Origin: Bacteroidia bacterium
GTDB lineage: Bacteria; Bacteroidota; Bacteroidia; Flavobacteriales; Flavobacteriaceae
Assembly (NCBI GenBank): GCA_030427985.1
Contig: JAUIBH010000009.1
Coordinates: 1-64,000, forward strand
Reading direction: 5' to 3'
Length of the DNA: 64,000 nt
Shown in pieces: positions 35,428 through 44,595 of the stretch (positions within the stretch are counted from its first letter, which is position 1; every line of letters begins with the position of its first letter). The translations under genes and the position numbers were made by a program. The notes beneath the pieces are model-generated. The model was given only the letters and a program-made list of their open reading frames with translations, ran no database searches and was not told the origin of the DNA.

Positions 35428-37857
35428 ATGATAAAAACGCCACAAAAAACAATGACCGTTACCAAAGCCTTTTTGCTACTTGCCTTTCTGATTTGTCAAA
35501 TCCCCCTGGCACAGACCGAACTCAACTACCCAAATGTTACACATCCCGTAACTGAGATCAAGGCCAACTGGGTAAGCCATCCAAAGGTGTTGGGAGGTGA
35601 AGATATTGCGCTTTTGTTCAGAAATTCGTTTTTGTTGGATAGCGTGGACGAAGACTTTATAATCAACATCTCTGCTGACAATCATTACTTTCTTTACGTA
35701 AATGGGCAAATTGTGACCCATGGCCCTCAGCTCAGTGATATTAAACATTGGAAGTATGAGACCCTAAATCTAAAGAATTACCTAAAAAAGGGAGAAAATG
35801 TAGTAGCGGTAAAAGTGATCAATTACGGCAAGAGAAGATTTTTGGGAATGCAATCCATTTTTACCAGTTTAATGGTCAATGGCGTAACCAACAACGCCAA
35901 AATTCTCACCACAACTGGCAAAGGAGATACATGGCGGTGCTTAATGGATAAGTCCTACAAGGCGATAGAAGTTAATTGGCGAGGAGACGGGCCACCCTCA
36001 ATTATAGGTGGGTTTTATGCCAACAATCCAACAGATTTTGTAGACATGAACTCATACCCTACGGGTTGGGAAACTATTGGTTTTGATGCATCAGGATGGT
36101 CAAAGACCGAATTTTTTGAGGGAGCGAGCAGTATGGGAGGATCAATAGCTTATTTATTGGAACCGCGTAACCTGCCCCTTTTAACTTGGGAAGAAGAACA
36201 GATTGGAAACATTGTCAGAAGTTCGGCCGCCATAAATTCAGATTTTCCGGTGAATGACATTCTAAAAATCCAAAAGCATAAAAAAATCACTTTTATCATC
36301 GACCAAAAATATGTTACCAATGGATTCCCTGAATTGACATGGAGTGGTGGTAAAAATGCCCATATTAAAATAAAATATGCCGAAAATTTATTCGGAAAGG
36401 ACAAATCAAAAGGCAATCGCAATATTATAAAGGACAAAATGCTTTTTGGTTATTACGATAGCATTGTCTCCAATGGTGAAAAAACACAAAAGTTCATCCC
36501 AAATTGGATGCGCACCTTTCGCTTTATTGAATTTGAAATTGAGACCAAAGACCATGAGCTGACCCTTGAGCGTTTTGTCAATCATCGTTCCAGAACTCAA
36601 ATTCCATCCACTGCCAGCTTTGTAACAGACAATGAGATGTACAATAGCATTTTTGATATCTGCAAACGCACGGTTGACATCTGCACCCAAGATTATTTTT
36701 TAAGCGATGCCTACTACGAAACCATGCAATATGTGGGCGACACTAAAGTACACGCTTTAATTTGGCAGGCAATGAGCGGCAATTTGGACCATACCAAAAA
36801 TGCCATTGAACAGTTTCACCAATCACGTGATTCCGAAGGTAATATCTTAGGAGCCTATCCTTTAAGGTCTACCTTTATTTACCCTACATATTCTCTGGTT
36901 TGGGTAGATATGATCCATGATTACTATAAACTCACCGGAGACACTGAATTTATAGAACAATACAAGGATGGGATAGTACACACACTGGCCGGTTTTGAAA
37001 AAAACATGAACGAGCTGAATCTCGTTAACAAGACCAAGTACCGTTATTTTGTTGATTGGTATGTGGGGCCCAACAATGGAGGAGGTACCGCAACAAACAA
37101 TGATGGCGAAAATTCGGCTGTGGTAACATTGCACTATGTTCACGCCCTTGAAAATGCAGCGGAGTTGTTTAGCCATATTGGTGGAAAAGAAGTATCACAC
37201 AACTACCTGAAACGTGCAGACGCCATTAAAAATGCGGTATACCAACAATGTTTTGACGAAAAACGACAGCTTTTTGCCGAAAGACCAGACAAATCGGTTT
37301 ATGACCAACACACCAACATTATGGCCATTCTCACAAATACGATTGAAAAAGACCGACAAAAGGCATTACTGTCTAAAATACTCACCGAAAAAGACTTGCT
37401 GCAAGCCACATATTATTACCGATTTTATCTTTTTAAGGCAATTGAAAAGGTGAATGCCCCAGAATTATTTTCCCATGCACAAAAACCATGGGAATCAATG
37501 GTTACCAATCATATGACAACAACATTGGAACGTTTTGAAAGTGAAGAAAAGCCCACTCGGTCAGAAGTACACCCGTGGAGCGCCTCCCCGGCCTATTTTT
37601 ATTTCCATTACTTAGCCGGAATACAATCTGTTAAAAACAATTTTGAGGAAATAGCCATCTCTCCGGTATTTGGAGAACTAAACACCATGAAAGGGGTGTT
37701 GCCAACAGTAAAAGGCCCCATAGAATTTAATTTGGAAAAATCAGGCAGCAAGTTGATCGCCGAACTTAACATCCCAGAAGGAATGAATGGGAACCTAATT
37801 TGGAATGGGACCACTATACCATTAAAAAAAGCCCATCAAAAATATACCATCAATTGA
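35428..37857 (+). CDS. GH78-like alpha-L-rhamnosidase family protein, exported
   Basis: An 809-residue exported hydrolase with signal peptide (KAFLLLAFLICQIPLAQ). An N-terminal carbohydrate-binding, jelly-roll part (DNHYFLYVNGQIVTHGP) leads to an (alpha/alpha)6-barrel with YFLSDAYYETMQYVGD, RDSEGNILGAYPL, YYKLTGDTEFIEQY and RSEVHPWSASPAYF, all GH78 traits. ATG 35428 is used; ATG 35452 is also possible. Its stop overlaps the start of a glycosyltransferase gene (TGATGA), so hydrolase and glycan-assembly genes share one operon. Confidence 0.85.
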   Translation: MIKTPQKTMTVTKAFLLLAFLICQIPLAQTELNYPNVTHPVTEIKANWVSHPKVLGGEDIALLFRNSFLLDSVDEDFIINISADNHYFLYVNGQIVTHGPQLSDIKHWKYETLNLKNYLKKGENVVAVKVINYGKRRFLGMQSIFTSLMVNGVTNNAKILTTTGKGDTWRCLMDKSYKAIEVNWRGDGPPSIIGGFYANNPTDFVDMNSYPTGWETIGFDASGWSKTEFFEGASSMGGSIAYLLEPRNLPLLTWEEEQIGNIVRSSAAINSDFPVNDILKIQKHKKITFIIDQKYVTNGFPELTWSGGKNAHIKIKYAENLFGKDKSKGNRNIIKDKMLFGYYDSIVSNGEKTQKFIPNWMRTFRFIEFEIETKDHELTLERFVNHRSRTQIPSTASFVTDNEMYNSIFDICKRTVDICTQDYFLSDAYYETMQYVGDTKVHALIWQAMSGNLDHTKNAIEQFHQSRDSEGNILGAYPLRSTFIYPTYSLVWVDMIHDYYKLTGDTEFIEQYKDGIVHTLAGFEKNMNELNLVNKTKYRYFVDWYVGPNNGGGTATNNDGENSAVVTLHYVHALENAAELFSHIGGKEVSHNYLKRADAIKNAVYQQCFDEKRQLFAERPDKSVYDQHTNIMAILTNTIEKDRQKALLSKILTEKDLLQATYYYRFYLFKAIEKVNAPELFSHAQKPWESMVTNHMTTTLERFESEEKPTRSEVHPWSASPAYFYFHYLAGIQSVKNNFEEIAISPVFGELNTMKGVLPTVKGPIEFNLEKSGSKLIAELNIPEGMNGNLIWNGTTIPLKKAHQKYTIN

Positions 37858-38552
37858 TGACACAGGCAGATATCAAAGTTATTATCCCCGCAATAAATGA
37901 AGGAGATTCCATCGGAAAAGTGGTCTCTGAAATCCCCAAACACGTTTCCGAAATTATTGTGGTGGACAACGGCTCTACCGACAATACCATGGAAAATGCC
38001 AAAAAAGCGGGTGCTACTGTACTCACCGAAACCCGCACCGGATATGGGTCCGCATGCTTGCGTGGAATAAATTATATAGGGCAACAATCCAAAGAGCCAG
38101 ACGTTATCGTATTTATTGATGGAGACTACTCGGATTATCCAGAAGAACTGGATAAAGTAGTCGCCCCAATCTTGGAGAATGACATAGATTTTGTGGTCGG
38201 AGCGCGAAAAAAGGCGCTCAGGGAACCCGGTTCCATGACTCCACAGCAGGTTTTTGGCAACAAATTGGCCACTTTTTTAATGAAAATCCTGTTTGGAGCA
38301 AGATTTACGGATTTGGGACCTTTTAGGGCCATAAAATATGAAAAACTCAAAAAATTGGAGATGCAGGACACGACTTATGGATGGACAGTGGAAATGCAGC
38401 TCAAAGTACTGAGGAAAAACATGTCATATACCGAAATACCAGTGCGTTATAAACGAAGAATTGGTGTTTCAAAAGTGTCAGGTACGGTAAAAGGTACTAT
38501 ATTTGCTGGCATGAAAATTTTGGGTTGGATTTTTAAATACAGTTTAAAATAA
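37857..38552 (+). CDS. GT2 glycosyltransferase, DPM/DPG-synthase-like
   Basis: A 231-residue GT-A enzyme: KVIIPAINEGDSIGKVV, IIVVDNGSTDNTMENA, FIDGDYSDYPEEL (DxD) and FTDLGPFRAIKYE, the last diagnostic for polyprenyl-phosphate mannose/glucose synthase-like bacterial proteins. No membrane domain. It probably charges a lipid carrier for the membrane glycosyltransferases that follow. Overlaps the previous stop by one base and ends one base before the next gene. Confidence 0.87.
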   Translation: MTQADIKVIIPAINEGDSIGKVVSEIPKHVSEIIVVDNGSTDNTMENAKKAGATVLTETRTGYGSACLRGINYIGQQSKEPDVIVFIDGDYSDYPEELDKVVAPILENDIDFVVGARKKALREPGSMTPQQVFGNKLATFLMKILFGARFTDLGPFRAIKYEKLKKLEMQDTTYGWTVEMQLKVLRKNMSYTEIPVRYKRRIGVSKVSGTVKGTIFAGMKILGWIFKYSLK

Positions 38553-38553
38553 T

Positions 38554-40038
38554 ATGGGACTCACAATTGCTCTTATCATTGTCGCTATTTATAGTACAGC
38601 CTTAATTTTGATCTTCTTCTACAGTCTTGCCCAATTAAATCTGTTGATCAATTACCTAGGTTATAAAAAGCGAAATGAGGAAGCACCCAAATTCAACCTC
38701 TTAGATCCCAAGGAAATACCATTTGTTACCATACAACTTCCCATTTACAACGAGGAGTACGTTATGGAGCGTTTGTTGGATAACATTGCCAAGATTGAAT
38801 ACCCTAAAAGTAAACTGGAAATTCAGGTTTTGGACGATTCCACCGATGACTCTGTCATAGAAACCGCTAAACGTATTGAAGAGCTCAAAAAAGAAGGGCT
38901 GGACATTCAACATATCCGAAGGGAAAACAGAAAAGGGTTCAAAGCAGGAGCTCTTAAAGAAGGGCTTGCTATTGCCAAAGGTGATTTCATCGCCATTTTT
39001 GATGCCGACTTCCTTCCCGAAACAGATTGGCTTAAAAAGACCGTTCCCTATTTTAAGGATGAAGAAATTGGTGTGGTACAGACCCGCTGGGGACACATTA
39101 ACCGCGATTATTCTACCCTCACCCGTATCCAAGCGTTTGCTTTGGACGCCCACTTTACTTTAGAACAGGTAGGCCGAAATTCAAAAGGACATTTCATCAA
39201 CTTCAACGGTACCGCTGGTATCTGGAGAAAAGAATGCATCTTGGACGCTGGGAACTGGGAAGGCGATACCTTGACAGAGGATTTGGATCTCAGCTATCGT
39301 GCCCAATTGAAAAACTGGAAGTTCAAATATTTGGAAGATGTGGAAACCCCTGCTGAATTGCCCGTGGTAATCAGTGCGGCACGTTCACAACAATTCCGTT
39401 GGAACAAAGGTGGTGCCGAAAACTTTAGAAAAACGGTTTGGAGCGTTATCACAGCCAAGAATATTCCACTGAAAACCAAATTCCATGGCGTAATGCACCT
39501 TTTGAACAGTTCCATGTTCCTTTGCGTGTTCATTGTAGCCTTGTTGAGCATTCCCATGCTCTACATTAAAAACACCTATGGCCATTTGGGATGGGTGTTT
39601 GAGGTGACCAGCTTTTTCATCATAAGTACCATTATCCTGTTCATTTGCTATTGGTTCACCTATAAAAGCATTCAGGGAAGCAGTTTTGACAACTTTGTGG
39701 ACTACATCAAACTCTTCTTTACCTTCTTTTCAGTGGCACTCGGATTTTCCTTGCACAACACCGTGGCTGTTTTGGAGGGCCATTTGGGCAAGCGAAGCGA
39801 ATTTGTTCGGACCCCAAAGTTCAACATTAACAGCATTAAAGATACCTGGAAAGGCAACAAATATTTGGCGAAGAAACTTTCACCGAATATGATTTTGGAG
39901 TTTGCCTTGATGATCTATTTCCTTTTTGGAATGTACAGTGCCGTTCCTTTGAATGACTACGGATTGTTCCCATTCCATTTGATGTTATTTCTTGGTTTCG
40001 GCTTTGTTTTCTTTAAATCACTTACCTCCAAGGCCTAA
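38554..40038 (+). CDS. Cellulose-synthase-like processive GT2 glycosyltransferase
   Basis: A 494-residue membrane GT2 protein: one N-terminal helix, the catalytic domain with D,D,D,QxxRW (VLDDSTDD, IFDADFLPE, LTEDLDLSYR, SQQFRWNKGG), then about four C-terminal helices. This is the core architecture of polysaccharide synthases. No BcsB/PilZ partner is nearby, so the polymer is unlikely to be classical cellulose; a glucan or mannan is possible. Confidence 0.9.
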   Translation: MGLTIALIIVAIYSTALILIFFYSLAQLNLLINYLGYKKRNEEAPKFNLLDPKEIPFVTIQLPIYNEEYVMERLLDNIAKIEYPKSKLEIQVLDDSTDDSVIETAKRIEELKKEGLDIQHIRRENRKGFKAGALKEGLAIAKGDFIAIFDADFLPETDWLKKTVPYFKDEEIGVVQTRWGHINRDYSTLTRIQAFALDAHFTLEQVGRNSKGHFINFNGTAGIWRKECILDAGNWEGDTLTEDLDLSYRAQLKNWKFKYLEDVETPAELPVVISAARSQQFRWNKGGAENFRKTVWSVITAKNIPLKTKFHGVMHLLNSSMFLCVFIVALLSIPMLYIKNTYGHLGWVFEVTSFFIISTIILFICYWFTYKSIQGSSFDNFVDYIKLFFTFFSVALGFSLHNTVAVLEGHLGKRSEFVRTPKFNINSIKDTWKGNKYLAKKLSPNMILEFALMIYFLFGMYSAVPLNDYGLFPFHLMLFLGFGFVFFKSLTSKA

Positions 40039-40043
40039 AAACC

Positions 40044-41396
40044 ATGCTCTCTTACTGGCGCCTGTATAAGTTTCCGATACTATTTGTATTCGGAAGTATT
40101 TTGTTCTATGCTAGTTTTGGGTACGATTTGGCTCGTACCGATTTTATAAAACTGCTCATGCTCTTTGCTGGGCTGTTCTTTTTTATGGTCAAACTCATGC
40201 AGTTTGAAAAATGGAACTTCAAGTTCCTCTTGGTAGCGGGGATTCTATTTCGATTGGTTTTTTTGTTGGCCGAACCCAATCTTTCCCAAGATTTTTATCG
40301 TTTTATTTGGGATGGGGAACTCATTAAAAATGGGCTCAACCCTTATCTGCACACTCCCAATGACCTAATAGGGCAACCTGATTTAGCCATTGCCAATGCC
40401 GAGGAACTGCACACCAACATGGGAACACTCCATGCCAAAAACTTTAGTAACTACCCTCCTGTAAATCAATTACTGTTTGCTTTGGCCGCTATTTTGGGTG
40501 GCGGTAGCATATTAGGTTCCATTATTGCAATGCGATTGACCTTGATTTTGGCCGATATCGGAGTGCTCTATTTTGGCAGAAAGTTGCTTCAAAACCTGAA
40601 CCAGTCTAATCATATAGTCTTTTGGTATTTCTTAAACCCATTGGTCATCATCGAATTAACGGGCAATCTCCATTTTGAAGGGGTAATGCTGTTCTTTCTG
40701 GTTTGGGCCTTGTACCTTATTTCAAAAAAGAAATGGGCCCTTGCCGCTCCCATCTATTCCCTTTCTATAATGGTAAAGTTGATTCCCTTGATGTTCCTGC
40801 CTTTCTTTTTAAAATATTTCAATTTTAAAAAAAGTGCATTGTTCTACGGACTTGTGGGAGTGGGATGTGCAATATTGTTTCTCCCCTTTTATGCACCATC
40901 CTTTATCGACAACTACTCAGAAACCTTAAAATTATGGTTTTCCAACTTCGAGTTCAATGCAAGCATTTACAACATCGTTAAAAAAATTGCGGTCGCCCAC
41001 TATGAAGCCAAACCTTGGGAGTTGATTGAATCCTATGGCAAAATCATCACCAAAGTAATTCTAGGCATCACCTTGCTCATTGCTTTCCTTCGGAAAAACC
41101 ACAATCTGGAAAGTGTGATTACCTCAATGGTACTGGTATTGTCTTGCTATTATTTTCTGTCCAGTACCATTCACCCTTGGTATATTGTTTTTTTATTGGG
41201 AGTGTCCATCTTCACAAAATATCGGTTTCCCTTGGTCTGGTCATTGACCATTGTGCTTAGTTATCAGGCGTATTCCAATCCCGATTACAAGGAGAATCTT
41301 TGGTTATTGGCCATTGAGTATATTTTGGTCTTTGGCTTTTTCATTTATGAAATGATAGGTAGGGATTCAAAAAAGTTATATTTCTTTAAAAAATAA
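40044..41396 (+). CDS. Polytopic mannosyltransferase-like GT-C protein
   Basis: A 450-residue protein with about 11 transmembrane helices. The motif LSQDFYRFIWDGELIKNG (early acidic loop) and the late FLSSTIHPWYIVFLLG match GT-C polyprenol-phosphate-dependent mannosyltransferases (GT87/MptB-like). It fits with the upstream lipid-linked sugar synthase. Last gene of the operon from 35428. Confidence 0.82.
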   Translation: MLSYWRLYKFPILFVFGSILFYASFGYDLARTDFIKLLMLFAGLFFFMVKLMQFEKWNFKFLLVAGILFRLVFLLAEPNLSQDFYRFIWDGELIKNGLNPYLHTPNDLIGQPDLAIANAEELHTNMGTLHAKNFSNYPPVNQLLFALAAILGGGSILGSIIAMRLTLILADIGVLYFGRKLLQNLNQSNHIVFWYFLNPLVIIELTGNLHFEGVMLFFLVWALYLISKKKWALAAPIYSLSIMVKLIPLMFLPFFLKYFNFKKSALFYGLVGVGCAILFLPFYAPSFIDNYSETLKLWFSNFEFNASIYNIVKKIAVAHYEAKPWELIESYGKIITKVILGITLLIAFLRKNHNLESVITSMVLVLSCYYFLSSTIHPWYIVFLLGVSIFTKYRFPLVWSLTIVLSYQAYSNPDYKENLWLLAIEYILVFGFFIYEMIGRDSKKLYFFKK

Positions 41397-41419
41397 ACCT
41401 AACTCTAGGTCAATTGGAA

Positions 41420-41427
41420 TTAATTTG
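41420..41427 (+). promoter_or_regulatory. Promoter -7 box of the arginine leader
   Basis: TTAATTTG matches TAnnTTTG at 7 of 8 positions and ends 15 bases before the leader-peptide ATG, leaving a very short 5' untranslated region, as expected for an attenuator leader. No clear TTG box at the usual distance. Confidence 0.4.
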
Positions 41428-41442
41428 TACTTTTATCCCGCA

Positions 41443-41523
41443 ATGAAAGGACAAGAATACATATTTACAGCATTGAGCATCCCTGCTCCAGTACGTCCAT
41501 TTTCTCCCCGTCGTCGCCCGTAA
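41443..41523 (+). CDS. Candidate arginine leader peptide
   Basis: A 26-codon frame (MKGQEYIFTALSIPAPV, then RPFSPRRRP) with four Arg codons, three consecutive just before the stop (CGT CGT CGC). It lies 91 bases before the first gene of a complete arginine operon. After the stop is a hairpin of GGAAAT / ATTTCC (41540-41561), extended by an inner GG/CC pair with one bulged base, and then a T-rich stretch. This is the layout of ribosome-mediated attenuation: stalling at Arg codons when Arg-tRNA is scarce would alter downstream folding. Seen: peptide and position. Inferred: regulation. Confidence 0.65.
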   Translation: MKGQEYIFTALSIPAPVRPFSPRRRP

Positions 41524-41614
41524 GGGTGCACTAATATCTATGGAAATAGGTGAGTCCATTTCCGCTAAACCATCAAAAACATCATTTTTAATTTTATCTG
41601 TTTAATCGCTTGCA

Positions 41615-42244
41615 ATGGATATTGTAATTGCTAACGAATCACATTTTAAATACGCACAAATTATCTGCGATACCATAGCGGAATCCGCTAAGGTGCGTGG
41701 CACTGGAATTGCCAAGCGTACCCCCGAATATATCATGAAACGTCTCCAGAATGGAAACGCCGTCATTGCCTTGGATGGCGATACATTTGCCGGCTTTTGT
41801 TATATTGAAGTTTGGGGAAACAAGGACTTTGTGGCCAATTCCGGGCTTATTGTGCATCCAGATTATAGAAACCAAGGGCTTGCCAAAAAAATAAAAAAAG
41901 CCGTCTTTGAGTTATCGCGAAAGAAATTTCCAGATGCCAAAATTTTTGGTATTACTACGGGGCTGGCTGTTATGAAAATGAACTATGAGCTGGGGTATAG
42001 ACCTGTAACATTTTCGGAGCTTACCGATGACCCTGATTTTTGGAAAGGATGCCAAACCTGTAAGAATTTCGACATCCTTACACGCACCGAACAAAAAATG
42101 TGCCTGTGCACAGGAATGCTATATGAGCCCAACGAAAAAAAGAGCGAGGAAAAGACAGCATCAAAAAAATTAAATGGAAAAGCTTTTCAACGATTAAAGC
42201 ATATAAAAGAAACCCTTTTCCTTAAAAAGAAACAAAAACCATAA
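41615..42244 (+). CDS. GNAT N-acetyltransferase of the arginine operon
   Basis: A 209-residue GNAT protein: GLIVHPDYRNQGLAKKIKK is the acetyl-CoA loop, followed by KIFGITTGLAVMKMNYELGY. A Cys cluster near the end (CQTCKNF, then CLCTG) may bind zinc, and the tail is Lys-rich. As first gene of the arginine cluster, with no other argA/argJ in the operon, it is the best candidate for acylation of glutamate (acetyl or succinyl). That role is inferred from context. Confidence 0.8.
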   Translation: MDIVIANESHFKYAQIICDTIAESAKVRGTGIAKRTPEYIMKRLQNGNAVIALDGDTFAGFCYIEVWGNKDFVANSGLIVHPDYRNQGLAKKIKKAVFELSRKKFPDAKIFGITTGLAVMKMNYELGYRPVTFSELTDDPDFWKGCQTCKNFDILTRTEQKMCLCTGMLYEPNEKKSEEKTASKKLNGKAFQRLKHIKETLFLKKKQKP

Positions 42245-42245
42245 T

Positions 42246-42300
42246 GTCAGTTCGAGCGCAGTCGAGAACGACAATACATCTCGACTGCGCTCGATGTGAC
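42246..42300. repeat. REP-like palindrome between GNAT and argG
   Basis: Inverted repeat: CGAGCGCAGTCGAGA and TCTCGACTGCGCTCG separated by about 10 bases, with GTCA / TGAC outer ends. The same word family recurs at 45408-45480 and, as a related unit, at 49415. Confidence 0.8.
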
Positions 42301-42321
42301 ACCCAAATTTGAATAAACAAA

Positions 42322-43509
42322 ATGAAAAAGTTAGTACTAGCATATAGCGGAGGGCTCGACACCTCCTATTGTGCCAAATATTTATCCCAAGAAGAAGGGT
42401 TTGAAGTACATGCCGTTAGTGTAAACACTGGCGGGTTCAGTAAAGCTGAAATCCAAGAAATTGAGCAAAAGGCACTGGCCTTGGGGGCAACCACCTATAC
42501 CTCCATCAATGCCATTTCCAATTTTTATGAAAAAGTGGTGAAATACCTCATTTTTGGAAATGTACTAAGAAACAATACCTACCCTCTTTCCGTAAGTGCA
42601 GAACGGATTGTTCAGGCTATTGAAATTGTGAATCACGCCAAAAAATTGGGTGCCCAATATATTGCCCACGGCAGCACCGGGGCTGGAAATGACCAAGTAC
42701 GATTTGACATGATCTTCCAAATTTTGGCACCGGAAATTGAGATTATCACTCCCATTCGGGATAAAAAATTGGCTAGGGAAGAAGAAATCAATTACCTGCA
42801 ACAAAACGGTATTGATTATTCGTGGGAAAAGGCAAAATATTCCATCAACAGAGGATTGTGGGGCACATCGGTAGGCGGTGAAGAAACTTTGACATCCCAC
42901 CTTTCCTTACCGGAAACAGCCTATCCAAGTCAACTGGAAAAAGAATTGCCCAAGGAATTAAAATTGACCTTTAAAAAAGGGGAACTTGTAGCGCTGGACG
43001 GCGAAAAAGATACTCCTGTGGCCAATATTGAGAAATTAGAGGCCATTGCATCCAAATATGCCATTGGAAGGGATATTCATGTGGGTGATACCATCATTGG
43101 AATCAAAGGAAGGGTTGGCTTTGAAGCAGCTGCTCCTCTAATTATTATAAAAGCACACCATTTGTTGGAAAAGCACACCTTGAGCAAATGGCAGCAGTAC
43201 CAAAAAGAGCAAATGGCCAATTTTTATGGCATGTTATTGCATGAAGGCAATTATTTGGACGAGGTCATGCGAAATATCGAAGCCTTTTTGACCGACACCC
43301 AAAAGAATGTTTCGGGGGATGTTTTTGTAACCCTTCACCCCTACAGATTTGAGTTGAACGGTATCGCATCAGACCATGATTTGATGAACGCTTCCTTTGG
43401 AAGTTATGGGGAAATGAACAAGGGTTGGACCGCCGATGACGCTAAAGGCTTCATCAAAATTCTGTCCAACTCAGGGAAAATTGCTAACCACGTAAATAAT
43501 AAAATTTAG
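42322..43509 (+). CDS. argG: Argininosuccinate synthase
   Basis: Condenses citrulline and aspartate with ATP. The 395-residue protein has the N-terminal P-loop-like KKLVLAYSGGLDTSYCA, AQYIAHGSTGAGNDQVRFD and the C-terminal synthase domain. Second gene of the arginine operon, 77 bases after the GNAT gene across a REP-like palindrome. Confidence 0.96.
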   Translation: MKKLVLAYSGGLDTSYCAKYLSQEEGFEVHAVSVNTGGFSKAEIQEIEQKALALGATTYTSINAISNFYEKVVKYLIFGNVLRNNTYPLSVSAERIVQAIEIVNHAKKLGAQYIAHGSTGAGNDQVRFDMIFQILAPEIEIITPIRDKKLAREEEINYLQQNGIDYSWEKAKYSINRGLWGTSVGGEETLTSHLSLPETAYPSQLEKELPKELKLTFKKGELVALDGEKDTPVANIEKLEAIASKYAIGRDIHVGDTIIGIKGRVGFEAAAPLIIIKAHHLLEKHTLSKWQQYQKEQMANFYGMLLHEGNYLDEVMRNIEAFLTDTQKNVSGDVFVTLHPYRFELNGIASDHDLMNASFGSYGEMNKGWTADDAKGFIKILSNSGKIANHVNNKI

Positions 43510-43514
43510 GAGCC

Positions 43515-43576
43515 GTCACCCTGAACTTGATTCAGGGTCTCACTAGAGTGAGATGCTGAACTAAATTCAGCATGAC
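43515..43576. repeat. REP-like double hairpin between argG and argC
   Basis: Two adjacent stems: CCCTGAActtgaTTCAGGG, then TCTCACTAGAGTGAGA, then ATGCTGAAcTAAATTCAGCAT, framed by GTCA / TGAC. A different repeat word from that at 42246 but with the same outer ends. Confidence 0.75.
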
Positions 43577-43597
43577 AATAAATAATTCTCCATTGAT

Positions 43598-44584
43598 ATG
43601 AGAAAAAAAAATATTAAAGCAGGAATCATAGGTGGTTCTGGATACACTGGTGGGGAACTCATTCGATTGTTGTTGAATCATCCTGAGACAGAAATCGACT
43701 TTGTGTACAGTACAACGCGAGCGGGGAAACCCATCACCTCAGCCCATCAAGATTTGTTGGGAATGACAGATTTGGAGTTTTCCGGTGAGATAAATCCAGA
43801 AGTGGATGTGGTCTTTCTTTGTCTGGGACATGGTAATTCAACCTCCTTTTTGAACGAAAACAAGTTTTCAGTTTCAACCAAAATCATTGACCTCAGCAAC
43901 GATTTCAGATTACAAGCTGATGCTAATTTTAATGGCCAGCGATTTATTTATGGGCTTCCTGAATTGAATAAGTCTGCAATACAATCAGCAGAGGCCATTG
44001 CTAATCCTGGCTGTTTTGCCACCACAATTCAATTGGCATTATTGCCTTTGGCAAAAGCTGGATTGTTGCAGAACGATGTCCATACCAATGCTGTGACCGG
44101 AAGTACTGGAGCAGGTGTTGGATTGTCGGCTACTTCGCATTTTAGCTGGCGAAACAACAACGTTTCTTGGTACAAGCCCTTTACCCATCAACATTTGGGT
44201 GAGATAGGTGAAAGTTTGGGTTCGTATGGAAATCCGGTAGGGAAATTATTGTTTTTGCCGAATCGGGGCAACTTCACAAGAGGAATTTTAGCTACATCGT
44301 ACACTCCTTTTGAAGGCTCATTGGAAGAAGCAAAGAAGTTATATAAAGATTTTTATAAGGATGCCCCTTTCACTCATGTTTCTGATGCCGAAATCCACCT
44401 AAAACAAGTAGTGAACACCAATCAATGTCACATTCATTTGCACAAACATGAAGACTTGATTTTGGTGACCTCGGCAACAGACAATCTGTTGAAGGGCGCC
44501 TCTGGGCAAGCCGTACAAAATATGAACCTGATGTTTGGTTTCCCTGAAACCGAAGGTCTGTTATTAAAAGCAGGAGTTTTTTAA
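43598..44584 (+). CDS. argC: N-acetyl-gamma-glutamyl-phosphate reductase
   Basis: NADPH-dependent third step of arginine synthesis. A 328-residue protein with IIGGSGYTGGELIRLLLNHP (Rossmann), the active-site Cys in IANPGCFATTIQLAL, and VTGSTGAGVGLS. It could act on the acetyl or succinyl intermediate. Complete. Confidence 0.95.
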   Translation: MRKKNIKAGIIGGSGYTGGELIRLLLNHPETEIDFVYSTTRAGKPITSAHQDLLGMTDLEFSGEINPEVDVVFLCLGHGNSTSFLNENKFSVSTKIIDLSNDFRLQADANFNGQRFIYGLPELNKSAIQSAEAIANPGCFATTIQLALLPLAKAGLLQNDVHTNAVTGSTGAGVGLSATSHFSWRNNNVSWYKPFTHQHLGEIGESLGSYGNPVGKLLFLPNRGNFTRGILATSYTPFEGSLEEAKKLYKDFYKDAPFTHVSDAEIHLKQVVNTNQCHIHLHKHEDLILVTSATDNLLKGASGQAVQNMNLMFGFPETEGLLLKAGVF

Positions 44585-44595
44585 AAGAATCAACC

